Source: an uncultured Phocaeicola sp.
Lineage (GTDB): Bacteria > Bacteroidota > Bacteroidia > Bacteroidales > Bacteroidaceae
NCBI GenBank assembly: GCA_944320815.1
Contig: CALUIZ010000003.1
Location: forward strand, 1 to 64,000
Reading direction: 5' to 3'
Length of the DNA: 64,000 nucleotides
In this document: in pieces, positions 1 through 8,420 of the stretch
How the letters are laid out: every line of letters starts with the position of its first letter
How positions within the stretch are numbered: the stretch's first letter is position 1
Position numbers and translations under genes: made by a program
The notes under the pieces: model-generated
Told to the model about the DNA's origin: nothing
Seen by the model: the letters and a program-made list of their open reading frames with translations, nothing else
The model's database searches: none

Positions 1-131
1 GTAGCCAGCAGCATGGTATTTCCCATGCGCAGCATAACAGCACCATCTGCCTGTTTTGCAAGCTTTCCCGTTTCGAGTGTGATAGTTCTCCCATCTCTTA
101 ACTCGATCGTCTTAACAATAGGATTGGTCAT
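1..131 (-). CDS. pnp: Polyribonucleotide nucleotidyltransferase (PNPase), 5' end only
   Basis: The first 43 codons read on the minus strand begin [20 protein letters not shown] and continue through a [19 protein letters not shown] stretch. This is the characteristic N-terminus of the first RNase PH domain of bacterial PNPase. The enzyme degrades RNA 3' to 5' by phosphorolysis and works in mRNA decay. The rest of the gene lies outside the window. A Bacteroides-type -7 box sits about 35 bp upstream of the ATG. The identification rests on the N-terminus alone, but that segment is strongly conserved. Confidence 0.88.
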   Translation of the reverse strand, partial: MTNPIVKTIELRDGRTITLETGKLAKQADGAVMLRMGNTMLLA

Positions 132-164
132 AAAAAATGTTTTAATGTTATTTCAAAATACGCG

Positions 165-172
165 CAAAGATA
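165..172 (-). promoter_or_regulatory. Predicted -7 box of the pnp promoter
   Basis: Read on the minus strand this is TATCTTTG, an exact match to the Bacteroides -7 consensus TAnnTTTG, placed 33 bp upstream of the pnp ATG. No clean TTTG -33 box lies at the standard distance; the best is a CTTG with a slightly short spacer. Confidence 0.4.
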
Positions 173-309
173 GATATTTTATTGTATAACAAGACGGATA
201 TTGCGCTAAATCTTTTTTTCTGAAGTGTTTTTTAAGGATAACGGATGGAAAAATGTCAGCGGATGGCCTTGATGTTTGGCACGCTGCTTCCGATTTGTGA
301 GGGAAAAAC

Positions 310-339
310 TTTGTGAAGTCGTGAAAAGGAGTAACTTTG
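310..339 (+). promoter_or_regulatory. Predicted promoter of the thioredoxin-fold lipoprotein gene
   Basis: TTTG at 310-313 and TAACTTTG at 332-339 match the Bacteroides -33 and -7 boxes. The spacer is 18 nt, one shorter than the usual 19-21. The -7 box is 26 bp upstream of the ATG at 366. Confidence 0.5.
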
Positions 340-365
340 CAGCTGGATTTTAAAAAGAAAAGACA

Positions 366-1514
366 ATGAAAAAGAGTGTTTATATGATTGTGGCATTGTT
401 GTCGGTCGCCGTGGTGGCCTGCGACAACAAGCCGTCGTTCGAAGTGGAAGGTGCCGTGACCGGAGCGGACGGCAAGACGCTGTATTTTGAGCAGACGGGA
501 CTGGAGGGCATTGTGCCTCTTGATTCGGCGAAGCTGGATGCTGACGGGGCGTTCCGCTTCAAGGGGGATCGTCCGGCGTCACCGGAGTTTTACCGGCTGC
601 GGGTGGAGAATCAGGTGATTAACTTTTCCGTCGATTCTACGGAAACGGTGGAGGTGAATGCCGACTGGAAGAGTTTTGCCACGGGCTATCGGATTGAAGG
701 TTCTGAAAATAATCTGAAGATAAAGGAACTGGCTCTGGCGCAGGCCGGGCTTCAGGAAAAGGTGAACAGTCTGGGGCAGTCCGGACTTCCTGCCGGTATC
801 GCCCAGGACAGTCTGGTGCGTCTGGTGGACGCATATAAGGACAATGTGAAGCGCAATTATATTTTTGCCGCTCCCAATGCGTCGTATGCTTATTTCGCGT
901 TGTTCCAGACTTTGAACGGTTACATGATTTTCGATCCGCTGACGAACAAGGAAGATGTGAAATGTTTCGCCGCGGTAGCCACGAGTCTCAACAACATGTA
1001 CCCGCATGCCGACCGTTCGCGCAATCTGTATAATATGGTGATAAAAGGGATGAAGAACACGCGCACGCCTCAGGTGCAGAACCAACTGGCCATTCCGGCT
1101 GACAAGATTCAGGAGACTTCCATCATCGACATTCCGCTGAAGGATATAGACGGCAACCTGCATCATCTTACCGACCTGAAGGGGAAGGTGGTGCTGATTG
1201 ATTTCACAGCTTATGGAGCCCCGACATCCGGCGTGCGCAACCTTGCGTTGCGTGAACTGTATGACAAGTACGCTTCGCAGGGGCTTGAAATCTATCAGAT
1301 TTCGTTCGATACGGACGAACATTTCTGGAAGACCGCTGCAGACAATCTCCCGTGGATTTGTGTGCGTGACCCCCAGGGGCCTTATTCCTCGTATCTCAGT
1401 CTGTATGGCGTGACTAAGTTGCCGGAATGTTTTCTGGTGAACCGCCACAATGAACTGAGTGCCAGACTGACGGAAGGCATGGATATGGAGACGGAAATAA
1501 AGAAACTGCTTTAA
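366..1514 (+). CDS. DUF4369/TlpA-like lipoprotein with a thioredoxin fold lacking the CXXC active site
   Basis: This 382-residue protein has a lipoprotein signal peptide (lipobox VVAC, Cys19). An N-terminal DUF4369-like domain (about 25-120) is followed by a helical linker and a C-terminal AhpC/TSA-TlpA thioredoxin-like domain (about 245-380; LKGKVVLIDF, then the cis-Pro region TKLPECFLV). Where TlpA proteins carry WCxxC, this one reads AYGAPTSGVRN, so both catalytic cysteines are absent. Disulfide exchange by the usual mechanism is therefore unlikely, and a binding or structural role in the periplasm is more plausible. It is a single gene with its own promoter and a strong hairpin terminator. 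Family assignment is firm; function is unknown. Confidence 0.82.
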   Translation: MKKSVYMIVALLSVAVVACDNKPSFEVEGAVTGADGKTLYFEQTGLEGIVPLDSAKLDADGAFRFKGDRPASPEFYRLRVENQVINFSVDSTETVEVNADWKSFATGYRIEGSENNLKIKELALAQAGLQEKVNSLGQSGLPAGIAQDSLVRLVDAYKDNVKRNYIFAAPNASYAYFALFQTLNGYMIFDPLTNKEDVKCFAAVATSLNNMYPHADRSRNLYNMVIKGMKNTRTPQVQNQLAIPADKIQETSIIDIPLKDIDGNLHHLTDLKGKVVLIDFTAYGAPTSGVRNLALRELYDKYASQGLEIYQISFDTDEHFWKTAADNLPWICVRDPQGPYSSYLSLYGVTKLPECFLVNRHNELSARLTEGMDMETEIKKLL

Positions 1515-1536
1515 AAGGGAATCTGACAAAGAATAT

Positions 1537-1592
1537 CGGGGAGTTCCCGTAAAAACATCAGCTTGTTTTTACGGGAACTCCCCGTTGTTTTT
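1537..1592 (+). terminator. Strong intrinsic terminator
   Basis: A perfect 21-bp inverted repeat (1537-1557 with 1564-1584) and a 6-nt loop are followed by TTGTTTTT. The arms begin CGGGGAGTTCCCG. It lies 22 bp after the stop codon of the lipoprotein gene at 366-1514. Confidence 0.85.
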
Positions 1593-1782
1593 GGCCGGAC
1601 AGGGCGGTGTATGGAAAGTGAAAACCTGCCGGCTGTGGAAGCATATGGGAAGAATTTTCAAATATGTTGCAAAGCATGTGCCCGTGTTTTTGGTTCGTAT
1701 CATAAAAAAGCCTATATTTGCAGACGGATATAGTGCTTGTCAATGGCGGCTGTATCAAAATATAAATTGACTATCCAGAATT

Positions 1783-1859
1783 GTCATTCTGAACAAAGCG
1801 AAGGGCGGAGGTGTTGTATTTTTCAGTGCCTGCGGGGTCTTTTCTTCGTTCAGAATGAC
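1783..1859. repeat. REP-like intergenic palindrome with GTCATTCTGAAC motif
   Basis: GTCATTCTGAAC followed by AAAGCGAAG at 1783-1803 faces its near-complement CTTCGTTCAGAATGAC at 1844-1859, so the 77-bp element can fold on itself. The same GTCATTCTGAAC..GAAG motif occurs in another intergenic region at 8393-8411. The remainder of the 1593-1950 gap holds no convincing gene. Confidence 0.55.
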
Positions 1860-1950
1860 TTTCCTTTTGATAGGTGGTTTTATTTTGAGGCAGCCCCTTT
1901 GCTTTTATCTGGAATTTATTATTGACGAATATAAAATTAGGAGGAAAATT

Positions 1951-2415
1951 ATGGCTTACATGTCAGAAGAAGGCTATCAGAAGCTGGTGGCCGAGTTGAA
2001 GCGTCTGGAGGCGGTTGAACGCCCCAAGGTGATTGCCGCCATAGCGGAGGCGCGCGACAAGGGTGACTTGTCGGAAAATGCGGAATACGATGCGGCAAAG
2101 GAAGCGCAGAGTATGCTTGAAATGAAAATCAACCAGTTGAAGGCGACCATCGGTGATGCCAAAATCATTGATACGTCGAAACTGAAGGCGGATACGGTGC
2201 AGATATTGAGCCGTGTGGAACTGAAGAACGTGAAGAACGGCATGAAGATGGCCTACACCATCGTGTCGGAAAATGAAGCCAACCTGAAGGAGGGAAAAAT
2301 CTCCGTGAACACTCCGATTGCACAGGGACTGCTCGGAAAGAAGGTGGGCGATGTGGCGGAAATCACGATTCCACAGGGAAAAATCAGTCTGGAGGTGACA
2401 GGCATATCATTTTAA
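1951..2415 (+). CDS. greA: Transcription elongation factor GreA
   Basis: This 154-residue protein rescues backtracked RNA polymerase by stimulating cleavage of the nascent transcript. The N-terminal coiled-coil hairpin carries the tip motif GDLSENAEYDAAKE (about residues 38-51) with the acidic residues that reach the polymerase active site. The C-terminal FKBP-like domain ends in VGDVAEITIPQGKISLEVTGISF-type sequence. The start MAYMSEEGYQ is chosen because an unusually good ribosome-binding site (AGGAGG, 1939-1944) precedes it and the length matches the family; an upstream in-frame ATG at 1855 would add 32 unrelated residues. The next gene is a HIT protein 54 bp downstream, possibly co-transcribed. 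Confidence 0.97.
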   Translation: MAYMSEEGYQKLVAELKRLEAVERPKVIAAIAEARDKGDLSENAEYDAAKEAQSMLEMKINQLKATIGDAKIIDTSKLKADTVQILSRVELKNVKNGMKMAYTIVSENEANLKEGKISVNTPIAQGLLGKKVGDVAEITIPQGKISLEVTGISF

Positions 2416-2469
2416 CCGGAGGCAGGTCTGCGTCATGCAGGCTTGCCTTGTTTTTTAATATTTATCATT

Positions 2470-2877
2470 ATGGCAACAATATTCAGTAAAATCATCGCAG
2501 GGGAGATTCCCAGCTACAAGGTGGCTGAGAACGATAAGTTTTATGCTTTTCTGGACATCAATCCGCTGGTGAAGGGGCATACGCTGGTAGTGCCGAAGAA
2601 GGAAGTGGATTATATCTTCGACTTGTCCGACGAGGAATTGGCGGACATGCACGTCTTTGCCAAGCATGTGGCGCTGGCTATCCAGAAAGCGTTCCCGTGC
2701 AAAAAGGTGGGCGAGGCGGTCATCGGTCTTGAAGTGCCTCATGCGCATATTCATCTGATACCGATGCAGAAAGAATCGGACATGCTGTTCTCCAATCCGA
2801 AACTGAAACTCCAGCCTGAAGAGTTCGCTGCAGTCGCAAAGGCTATCAGTGATGCGTGGAGCGGCGAGAACAAATAA
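2470..2877 (+). CDS. HIT-family nucleotide hydrolase/transferase (Hint type)
   Basis: This 135-residue histidine-triad protein carries the motif HAHIHLI near residues 97-103, preceded by a conserved P. The N-terminus ATIFSKIIAGEIPSYKVAEND is typical of bacterial HIT/Hint proteins, which hydrolyse adenosine phosphoramidates or related nucleotides in the cytosol. The ATG at 2470 is preferred to the in-frame one at 2443 because the upstream residues are hydrophobic and not conserved in the family. It follows greA in the same direction, an arrangement common in Bacteroidales. The physiological substrate is not known. Confidence 0.93.
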   Translation: MATIFSKIIAGEIPSYKVAENDKFYAFLDINPLVKGHTLVVPKKEVDYIFDLSDEELADMHVFAKHVALAIQKAFPCKKVGEAVIGLEVPHAHIHLIPMQKESDMLFSNPKLKLQPEEFAAVAKAISDAWSGENK

Positions 2878-3005
2878 TTTCCTCTGAATCATGATATAAC
2901 TTGATTGCCGCCGTGCAAGGCAATCGGTTTTCAAGGGCTTGCGGTCCGCATCTGCCGGAAGGTGGGGAGGATGGCAGGCCCTTTTACTGATTTGCGGACA
3001 CAAAG

Positions 3006-3062
3006 CGGGCGCAGGGATACGGAAAAGTTTCCGGATGGGAAATCTCCGTACCTCTGCGCCCG
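3006..3062. terminator. Hairpin between convergent genes
   Basis: CGGGCGCAG (3006-3014) pairs with CTGCGCCCG (3054-3062) around a further TACGGA/TCCGTA stem. It lies between the ends of the HIT gene and the convergent gene at 3088-4128. The T-tract is weak, so termination in either direction is an inference. Confidence 0.45.
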
Positions 3063-3087
3063 TCTGTTCAGGGTGTGAGAAATGCGT

Positions 3088-4128
3088 TTACTTGAACTCC
3101 TTTATGAAATAGCTCAACGCCGGCAGATGGTCGCTGTAGCCGTTCTGGAAAGTGGTCCCGGAGAAAGTTCTCAGCGGGTAACCTTTGTATTTCCCTTCCT
3201 GCTGGATGAGGAACGGGCGGTTGAATATTTCTGCCTTCCAGAACTTCAGCGTGCTGTAGTCTTTTCCGAGAAGGTTGCCGGAAACAATCTGCTGGTCGAA
3301 CAGGTTCCATTTGTCCTGATAGCAGAGTGAACCGATACCTTCGTCATAGAATTTCCATGTGGCGTTGTAATAGCCGTCGGGTGTCACGTCCTTTTTCTTT
3401 TTCTTGGCTCCCAGCACCTTGCTGCAGCTAGGGTCGACCGGGTCATCGTTCATGTCGCCCACGATGAGCACCTTCGCCTGCGGATTGTCGTTGTGGAGCG
3501 AGTCGGCTATGTGGCGTACGATGCTTGCCGCAAACTCTCTGAGCGGTGACGATTTGGCTCCCCCATAGCGTGAGGGCCAGTGGTTCACGATCATATGGAA
3601 GGGTTCGCCTGCCAGAAGTCCGTTTACCAGCAGAATGTCGCGCGTGCGGTAGTCCGGCATGTCCGGTTTGTTGAACGGATAGGCCTGTGCCGAGATGAAG
3701 CGGAACAGACGCGGATTGTAGAGCGCGGCCACATCAATGCCCCGATGGTCGGGCGATTCGAAATGTACAATCTGGTAGTTCATCGAAGCAATCGGCTCCG
3801 TCTGTACGAGGTCTTCAAGCACTTTTCTGTTTTCCACCTCCGAAACACCGAGGATGGCCGGGCCTGCGGGGCAGTATTCGCGTGCCAGTTGTGAGATGAC
3901 CTTCGCGATGTTGCTCAGTTTCTTCTTGTATTTGGCTTCTGTCCATTCGTAGGGACCCAGTGGCGTGAACTCATCGTCTCCTTCGTTGGAAGCATCGTTG
4001 TTCGTGTCCCAGAGATTTTCCAGATTGTAAAAGCCTGCGGCATACACGCCCAGCCTTTTCTGTTGTGCGGAAAGGCTGAGTGTGATGCATACCAGCAGGA
4101 TGCTGAATAACGTGATTCGTCTGTTCAT
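3088..4128 (-). CDS. Exported endonuclease/exonuclease/phosphatase (EEP) family protein
   Basis: This 346-residue protein has a signal peptide (MNRRITLFSILLVCITLSLSA) and one EEP (DNase I-like) domain. Visible family motifs are FYNLENLWD near residue 33, the metal-binding Glu in LGVSEVEN (about 97), VNHWPSR (about 180), GDMNDDP (about 222) and the catalytic SDHLP near the C-terminus. Such proteins cleave phosphodiester or phosphomonoester bonds using Mg2+. The absence of a lipobox suggests a periplasmic or secreted enzyme. It is last in a five-gene minus-strand run, 11 bp after the DUF5689 lipoprotein gene. With the NUC1 nuclease and TonB receptor upstream, it probably processes imported nucleic-acid fragments; that role is inferred. 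Confidence 0.87.
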   Translation of the reverse strand: MNRRITLFSILLVCITLSLSAQQKRLGVYAAGFYNLENLWDTNNDASNEGDDEFTPLGPYEWTEAKYKKKLSNIAKVISQLAREYCPAGPAILGVSEVENRKVLEDLVQTEPIASMNYQIVHFESPDHRGIDVAALYNPRLFRFISAQAYPFNKPDMPDYRTRDILLVNGLLAGEPFHMIVNHWPSRYGGAKSSPLREFAASIVRHIADSLHNDNPQAKVLIVGDMNDDPVDPSCSKVLGAKKKKKDVTPDGYYNATWKFYDEGIGSLCYQDKWNLFDQQIVSGNLLGKDYSTLKFWKAEIFNRPFLIQQEGKYKGYPLRTFSGTTFQNGYSDHLPALSYFIKEFK

Positions 4129-4139
4129 AACCCTTGTCT

Positions 4140-5525
4140 TTAGTTGTTGGTCGGAGTGGGTTCGATGGGGGTGCCTCCACTTTCAGTGGAACCGTCGCCA
4201 GGTGTGTAAAGCTTTACACTGTACAGACGGAGGCCATAGGCATTGTCGGCTGTAGTGGTGTAAAACTCTATTGTCGTGTCATCAGAAACGCTTACGTTTT
4301 CGATGGTGAATCTGTTGGGGGTGTTCCCTTCTTCCTTTCCAGTCACGACTTTGCTTGGAATTGTCAGTTCTGTTCCGTTGCAGCGTACTTTCAGCGCGTT
4401 CAGGTCCTGACTTTCACCCGCGTCATACACATTGGCACCAACTTCATATTCCAAAGTGGCTGTAGTAGTACCTTGTGCGTTGATTCCTTTTATTTTCAGG
4501 GTGATGTCTGAGCCGGTAGGGAACCAGACATTGGTATGGTTGTTTACGATGCGGACAGATGTTTTTCCCGATTCGTCTTCAAACATGCTTTTTGGATTGT
4601 CGAATCCGTCATAGTCTTTTACATACGGCCAGTAGTTCCCGCTCTTTTCCGGAGTTCCGAACGTTTCGCTGAAAATGACGTTCTCTTTTCCAGGCTGGTC
4701 GCCGCTTCCTTCATTGCCGCCTTCACTTGTTCCTGTAAAGTTCGCCACATCCTCGATGGTGCGGATAGTGAGCTGCCATGTTCCTCTGAAGCGTCCGAGG
4801 ATACCGGTCACATTGCCTCTTCCTTCCGGAAGCTGGTCTCCCGCAAAGTCAGCGTAGTTGCTTGTACGCACCATGATCGGGTTGCCGTGGCTGTCTGTGA
4901 TGTTCTCTTCTCCATAGCTGTTTTCCGGCGCGAAGATGTTTTTCCCTCCGTTCTCGAATGATACGTTGGTGAACTGCACCAGCTTGAATTTGTAGAAGTC
5001 CGCATTGGTGTTGATTGTGCTGATGTCATCCAGCACAATCGGTTTGGCATTTTCCGGATTGGCCCATCCGTCTTTGCTTACACGTACGATGAAGTCTTCC
5101 CATGGTGTGCGGTAGTTATAACCTTCCGGATGTCCGAGCTGCTGCTCGTCGCCATATATGGAGATGCTCAACCCTTGCAGATTGATATATACGGTCTGCC
5201 CCACAGGGTAATAGTTGTACACGTTGCTCTGGTCCACTTCCATTTCGATGGCACCGTCCTCGTCCTGGAGATAGATTTTCTTGAAGATGTTTCCCGATTC
5301 GTCGTTGCCCACTACAGTTGCTTTCAGGGTATAGTCTTCTTCAATGATTACGGTATTGTCTTCCGTGGCTTCTTTTCCGTATTCGCGCAGTTCGTTGATG
5401 GTGATGTTTGCTTCAGGACCGGTATAGGTCGGTTCCTGCAGAATCGGTTCGTCGAACTCTCGTTCACAGGCGAACAGTGCGAATGACGACAGAAGCAGCA
5501 AACTGGTTTTATTTATAAGTTTCAT
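4140..5525 (-). CDS. DUF5689-domain surface lipoprotein
   Basis: This 461-residue lipoprotein (lipobox LFAC, Cys20) has a DUF5689-type OB-like region at about 40-265 (TINELREYG, LKATVVGNDESGNIFKKIYLQD, GRFRGTWQLTIRTIEDV). A C-terminal beta-rich module, about 285-440, resembles carbohydrate- or ligand-binding jelly rolls. DUF5689 proteins in Bacteroidota are often encoded next to TonB receptors and EEP or LTD proteins. The gene follows the receptor gene by 37 bp and precedes the EEP gene by 11 bp, indicating one operon. A ligand-binding partner of the receptor on the cell surface is the likely role, but no ligand is known. Confidence 0.78.
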   Translation of the reverse strand: MKLINKTSLLLLSSFALFACEREFDEPILQEPTYTGPEANITINELREYGKEATEDNTVIIEEDYTLKATVVGNDESGNIFKKIYLQDEDGAIEMEVDQSNVYNYYPVGQTVYINLQGLSISIYGDEQQLGHPEGYNYRTPWEDFIVRVSKDGWANPENAKPIVLDDISTINTNADFYKFKLVQFTNVSFENGGKNIFAPENSYGEENITDSHGNPIMVRTSNYADFAGDQLPEGRGNVTGILGRFRGTWQLTIRTIEDVANFTGTSEGGNEGSGDQPGKENVIFSETFGTPEKSGNYWPYVKDYDGFDNPKSMFEDESGKTSVRIVNNHTNVWFPTGSDITLKIKGINAQGTTTATLEYEVGANVYDAGESQDLNALKVRCNGTELTIPSKVVTGKEEGNTPNRFTIENVSVSDDTTIEFYTTTADNAYGLRLYSVKLYTPGDGSTESGGTPIEPTPTNN

Positions 5526-5562
5526 ATATCGTAATTGTTTTGTAGAGTTTGTTCTGATTTAT

Positions 5563-8280
5563 TTAAAAGCGGTAGCTTACATTCAGGAAGCAGTTGATGC
5601 CCTGCATGTAGTAATATTTTCCTCCGAAGCGTTCGGGGTAGTCGATGTCCGAACGTCCCTGTTCGTAACCTCCTGTACAGATGTCTTTCTTGTTCAGCAG
5701 GTTGTTCACCGACAGGTTGAAGTTGATCGACTGGCGGTTGCGCAGGTAGAAGATTTTTCCCACGGAGAGGTCGATTGTATAAGCCGAGGGGAAACGTTCC
5801 TGAGTGGTCAGTTTCTTGTAGGCCTCATACAGGTCGTTGTAGGGAGTGACCTCCTCATAGGTGGAAGCTACACGGCGCAGCGGAGCCGCTTCGATGTAGT
5901 TCCGTGCGAACCAGTTCACGTTGGCTCCCAGGAACCAGTAGTCGATGAAGTAACGCACACCGAATGTTCCGGCTATCTGAGGCACGCCGCCTACATATAC
6001 ATTCTTCATGTAAACCTTTTCTTGTTCCACGAGTTTCCCGTTTTCGGAGTGTTTGATGCCGTTCGGATTGTTGCTGTAATAATATTCTCCCACTGTCCCT
6101 GCAAGGTCAAAGCTCCAGTGGTCGTCCAGCTTGTAGGTGGCTCCCACTTCAAATCCGCGGTGGATGCGGTTCACACCGTAAATCACGTGGTTGATGAACG
6201 TGCCCTCTATGCCGTCATAATAGCTGCTGCGTTCCATCTGGTCGTAGAAGTTGGTCTGGAACACACCGATGCGTCCGGCAAAGCGTGGCAGGGAGAAGAT
6301 ATAGTTCAAGTCGGCCGAGAACACGCGCCCGCTCTTTATTTCACTGATGGTACGGTCTGTGATACGCGGCGACACATATGCATCGTAAGGCAGGGGAGCT
6401 TCACTTCCATAGCTCACGTTGGCTGTCAGCATGTGGCGGCCGTTGAACTTGTAGGTGAGTCCGCCTTTCAGCATGATGTCGGTGAATGTGTGGTTCGCTC
6501 CCTTTCCGTATGAGTCATCGGGATAGCGTCCATTCTTCATCTTTCCGTCACGCTGGAAGTTGGTGTGAGTCAGTTTCATGCCATAGTAGTAGTCCCAATG
6601 GCGCGAAGTGTACTGGTTCACCACCCATGCGTTTACCGAATAGATGTTGAGGTTGAAGTTGTAGCCGAAGATTCCGCCTTCGTACACTTTGCGGTCGGGA
6701 CGGTTCAGGTCGTTCTGTATCTTGTCATGGTCGCCCGAAAAGTCCTGTTCCGAGAACTTGTCGATGTCAAGCACGTATTGTGCTCCCATCAGGTCGTCAA
6801 CCGTTTTGAACTGGCGCGATTGAGTGAAGCGTGCGCCCACTCCGGCGGTCAGGTTCAGGTGGCGGCTGAAGCGTGCGTTCAGTGTGGAGTTGAATGTGGT
6901 TTCGAGCAAGTCGCTCCGGCGTTCCTCCACCATATAGATGGCCGCTCCGTTTCCTGCGCGCAGATTGTTGGCGTTGGCCAGATACATGTTGTCCCAGTTG
7001 AGTTGGGTGAAAGAAGTGTTGCCCGAACTCCACAGGCCGCGATACATGTCCTTGATGCTTTCACTTTCAAAATATGAAGGCAGGTAGCGATAATAGTCCG
7101 GACGTGGGTCTGGACCGTTATACCAGTTGAGGGCCGTGTTGCCATAACGCTGGTAGTGTGCTCCCACACCGGTGGTGAGCGTCATGTTGTCGTTGATTTT
7201 CCAGATGTGCGAGATGATGGCGGTCGGGTCGAATGCCGTTACCACCTTCGCGTTGCGTTTCTTTCCGTTCTGGTATCCCCAGTTCGGGTTGTAGAGATAG
7301 TTTCCGGTCAGTTCATACACTTCGCGGTAAGAGCTTCCCTGCTGTCCGCGCTGCACGGGCGATACGAAAGCCACCATTGAGAGGCTGTGCTTTCCTCCCT
7401 GCCACTGCTTCTCGGCAGAGAATGCCAGCGAGACATTGTTGTAGAACGTTCCGTCAATGTTACCTTCGTGCGAATAGCGTCCGCCCACCGAAGCAGTGAG
7501 TGCCCATCCGTTGTCGTTCAGTCCTGTAGAATAAGTGTACATGCCGCGGAGATAATAGTTGCGGTTCGTATAGCTCAGTGTCAGTTTGCTGCCCGGAGTA
7601 TAGTTTGAGGCACGCATGTTGATGTTTTCCGCTCCTCCCAGTGCTCCGAAGGTGAAGCGTGAGGGGGCTGTGAAGTTGCTTACGTCTCCGTTGCGTGTCA
7701 TGTCGTTCAATGCGCCCACCGAAGAGTAGTTGAACACTCCCCGGTTCTGGTCGTTGAATTCCACTCCGTTGATGTATTTCAGTTCTTTTGTGCTGCCGTA
7801 CCCGCGGGGCGAGAAGCGTCCCGGCGAGAGCTGATAGGCTGTACGGTTCAGGAAAATGTCGTTCGAGAGGATTACTGTAGAGCTGACATCTTGTGAAGCG
7901 CTCTCCACATCATCGTCCACCATTCCTGCGTCGATGATCCCAATCATTGACACATCTTCGTTGGCATTCAGTTCAGTCACACGTATCGGGTCGAGTTCCG
8001 TATCGCCCAGATTTTCCACTTCTATGGTCACATTCTTCGGGGTAATCATCACGGAGTTCAGATGGAGCACATAGCGTCCCGGTTTCAGTCCGCGGAGGAT
8101 GAAGGTTCCGTCCGCATTGGTTGTGGTCTGGATGTCGCTGTCTGTAACGGACACGATGACACCCGGTACGGGTTCGCTGCTCACTGCTCCGATTACATTT
8201 CCCTTCACTCTAAGCCCGTTTTGCGCGAATGCCAGACAGGGCAGGAAGAATGCCATGAAGAACAGTAATTTTTGTTTCAT
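5563..8280 (-). CDS. TonB-dependent outer-membrane receptor with carboxypeptidase-regulatory-like domain
   Basis: This 905-residue protein has a signal peptide ending FAQN. An N-terminal carboxypeptidase-regulatory-like beta-sandwich (about 22-110; GNVIGAVSSEPVPGVIVSVTD) precedes a plug domain containing RFSPRGYGSTKELKYINGVE, and a long beta-barrel ends in an aromatic C-terminus (NVSYRF), as outer-membrane proteins do. It imports a substrate using TonB energy. It is not a classic SusC, since no SusD gene is adjacent; its neighbours are a DUF5689 lipoprotein and two lipoproteins with nuclease or lamin-tail domains. The inferred cargo is oligonucleotides. Confidence 0.9.
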   Translation of the reverse strand: MKQKLLFFMAFFLPCLAFAQNGLRVKGNVIGAVSSEPVPGVIVSVTDSDIQTTTNADGTFILRGLKPGRYVLHLNSVMITPKNVTIEVENLGDTELDPIRVTELNANEDVSMIGIIDAGMVDDDVESASQDVSSTVILSNDIFLNRTAYQLSPGRFSPRGYGSTKELKYINGVEFNDQNRGVFNYSSVGALNDMTRNGDVSNFTAPSRFTFGALGGAENINMRASNYTPGSKLTLSYTNRNYYLRGMYTYSTGLNDNGWALTASVGGRYSHEGNIDGTFYNNVSLAFSAEKQWQGGKHSLSMVAFVSPVQRGQQGSSYREVYELTGNYLYNPNWGYQNGKKRNAKVVTAFDPTAIISHIWKINDNMTLTTGVGAHYQRYGNTALNWYNGPDPRPDYYRYLPSYFESESIKDMYRGLWSSGNTSFTQLNWDNMYLANANNLRAGNGAAIYMVEERRSDLLETTFNSTLNARFSRHLNLTAGVGARFTQSRQFKTVDDLMGAQYVLDIDKFSEQDFSGDHDKIQNDLNRPDRKVYEGGIFGYNFNLNIYSVNAWVVNQYTSRHWDYYYGMKLTHTNFQRDGKMKNGRYPDDSYGKGANHTFTDIMLKGGLTYKFNGRHMLTANVSYGSEAPLPYDAYVSPRITDRTISEIKSGRVFSADLNYIFSLPRFAGRIGVFQTNFYDQMERSSYYDGIEGTFINHVIYGVNRIHRGFEVGATYKLDDHWSFDLAGTVGEYYYSNNPNGIKHSENGKLVEQEKVYMKNVYVGGVPQIAGTFGVRYFIDYWFLGANVNWFARNYIEAAPLRRVASTYEEVTPYNDLYEAYKKLTTQERFPSAYTIDLSVGKIFYLRNRQSINFNLSVNNLLNKKDICTGGYEQGRSDIDYPERFGGKYYYMQGINCFLNVSYRF

Positions 8281-8349
8281 AAATGGTTGTTGTAAGTTTA
8301 TATTGTTTTTATTTGGATTGCCTTGTTCTTTCCGGCAATCTTAGGGAGG

Positions 8350-8411
8350 AAGAATCTCGCATACATCCGGAACGGGTGTGTACGAGATTCTTCACTTTGT
8401 TCAGAATGACA
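8350..8411. repeat. REP-like hairpin between the receptor and the upstream lipoprotein gene
   Basis: AAGAATCTCG (8350-8359) pairs with CGAGATTCTT (8383-8392). The adjoining 8393-8411 is the complement of the GTCATTCTGAAC..GAAG motif found at 1783. It sits in the 140-bp gap between two genes that otherwise look co-transcribed, so it could modulate read-through or mRNA stability. Confidence 0.55.
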
Positions 8412-8420
8412 GTGCTGATG

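Noticed and set aside
579..1529. Long minus-strand open frame opposite the thioredoxin-fold lipoprotein gene
   Set aside because: Antisense shadow of a well-supported gene; no family features, signal peptide or promoter.
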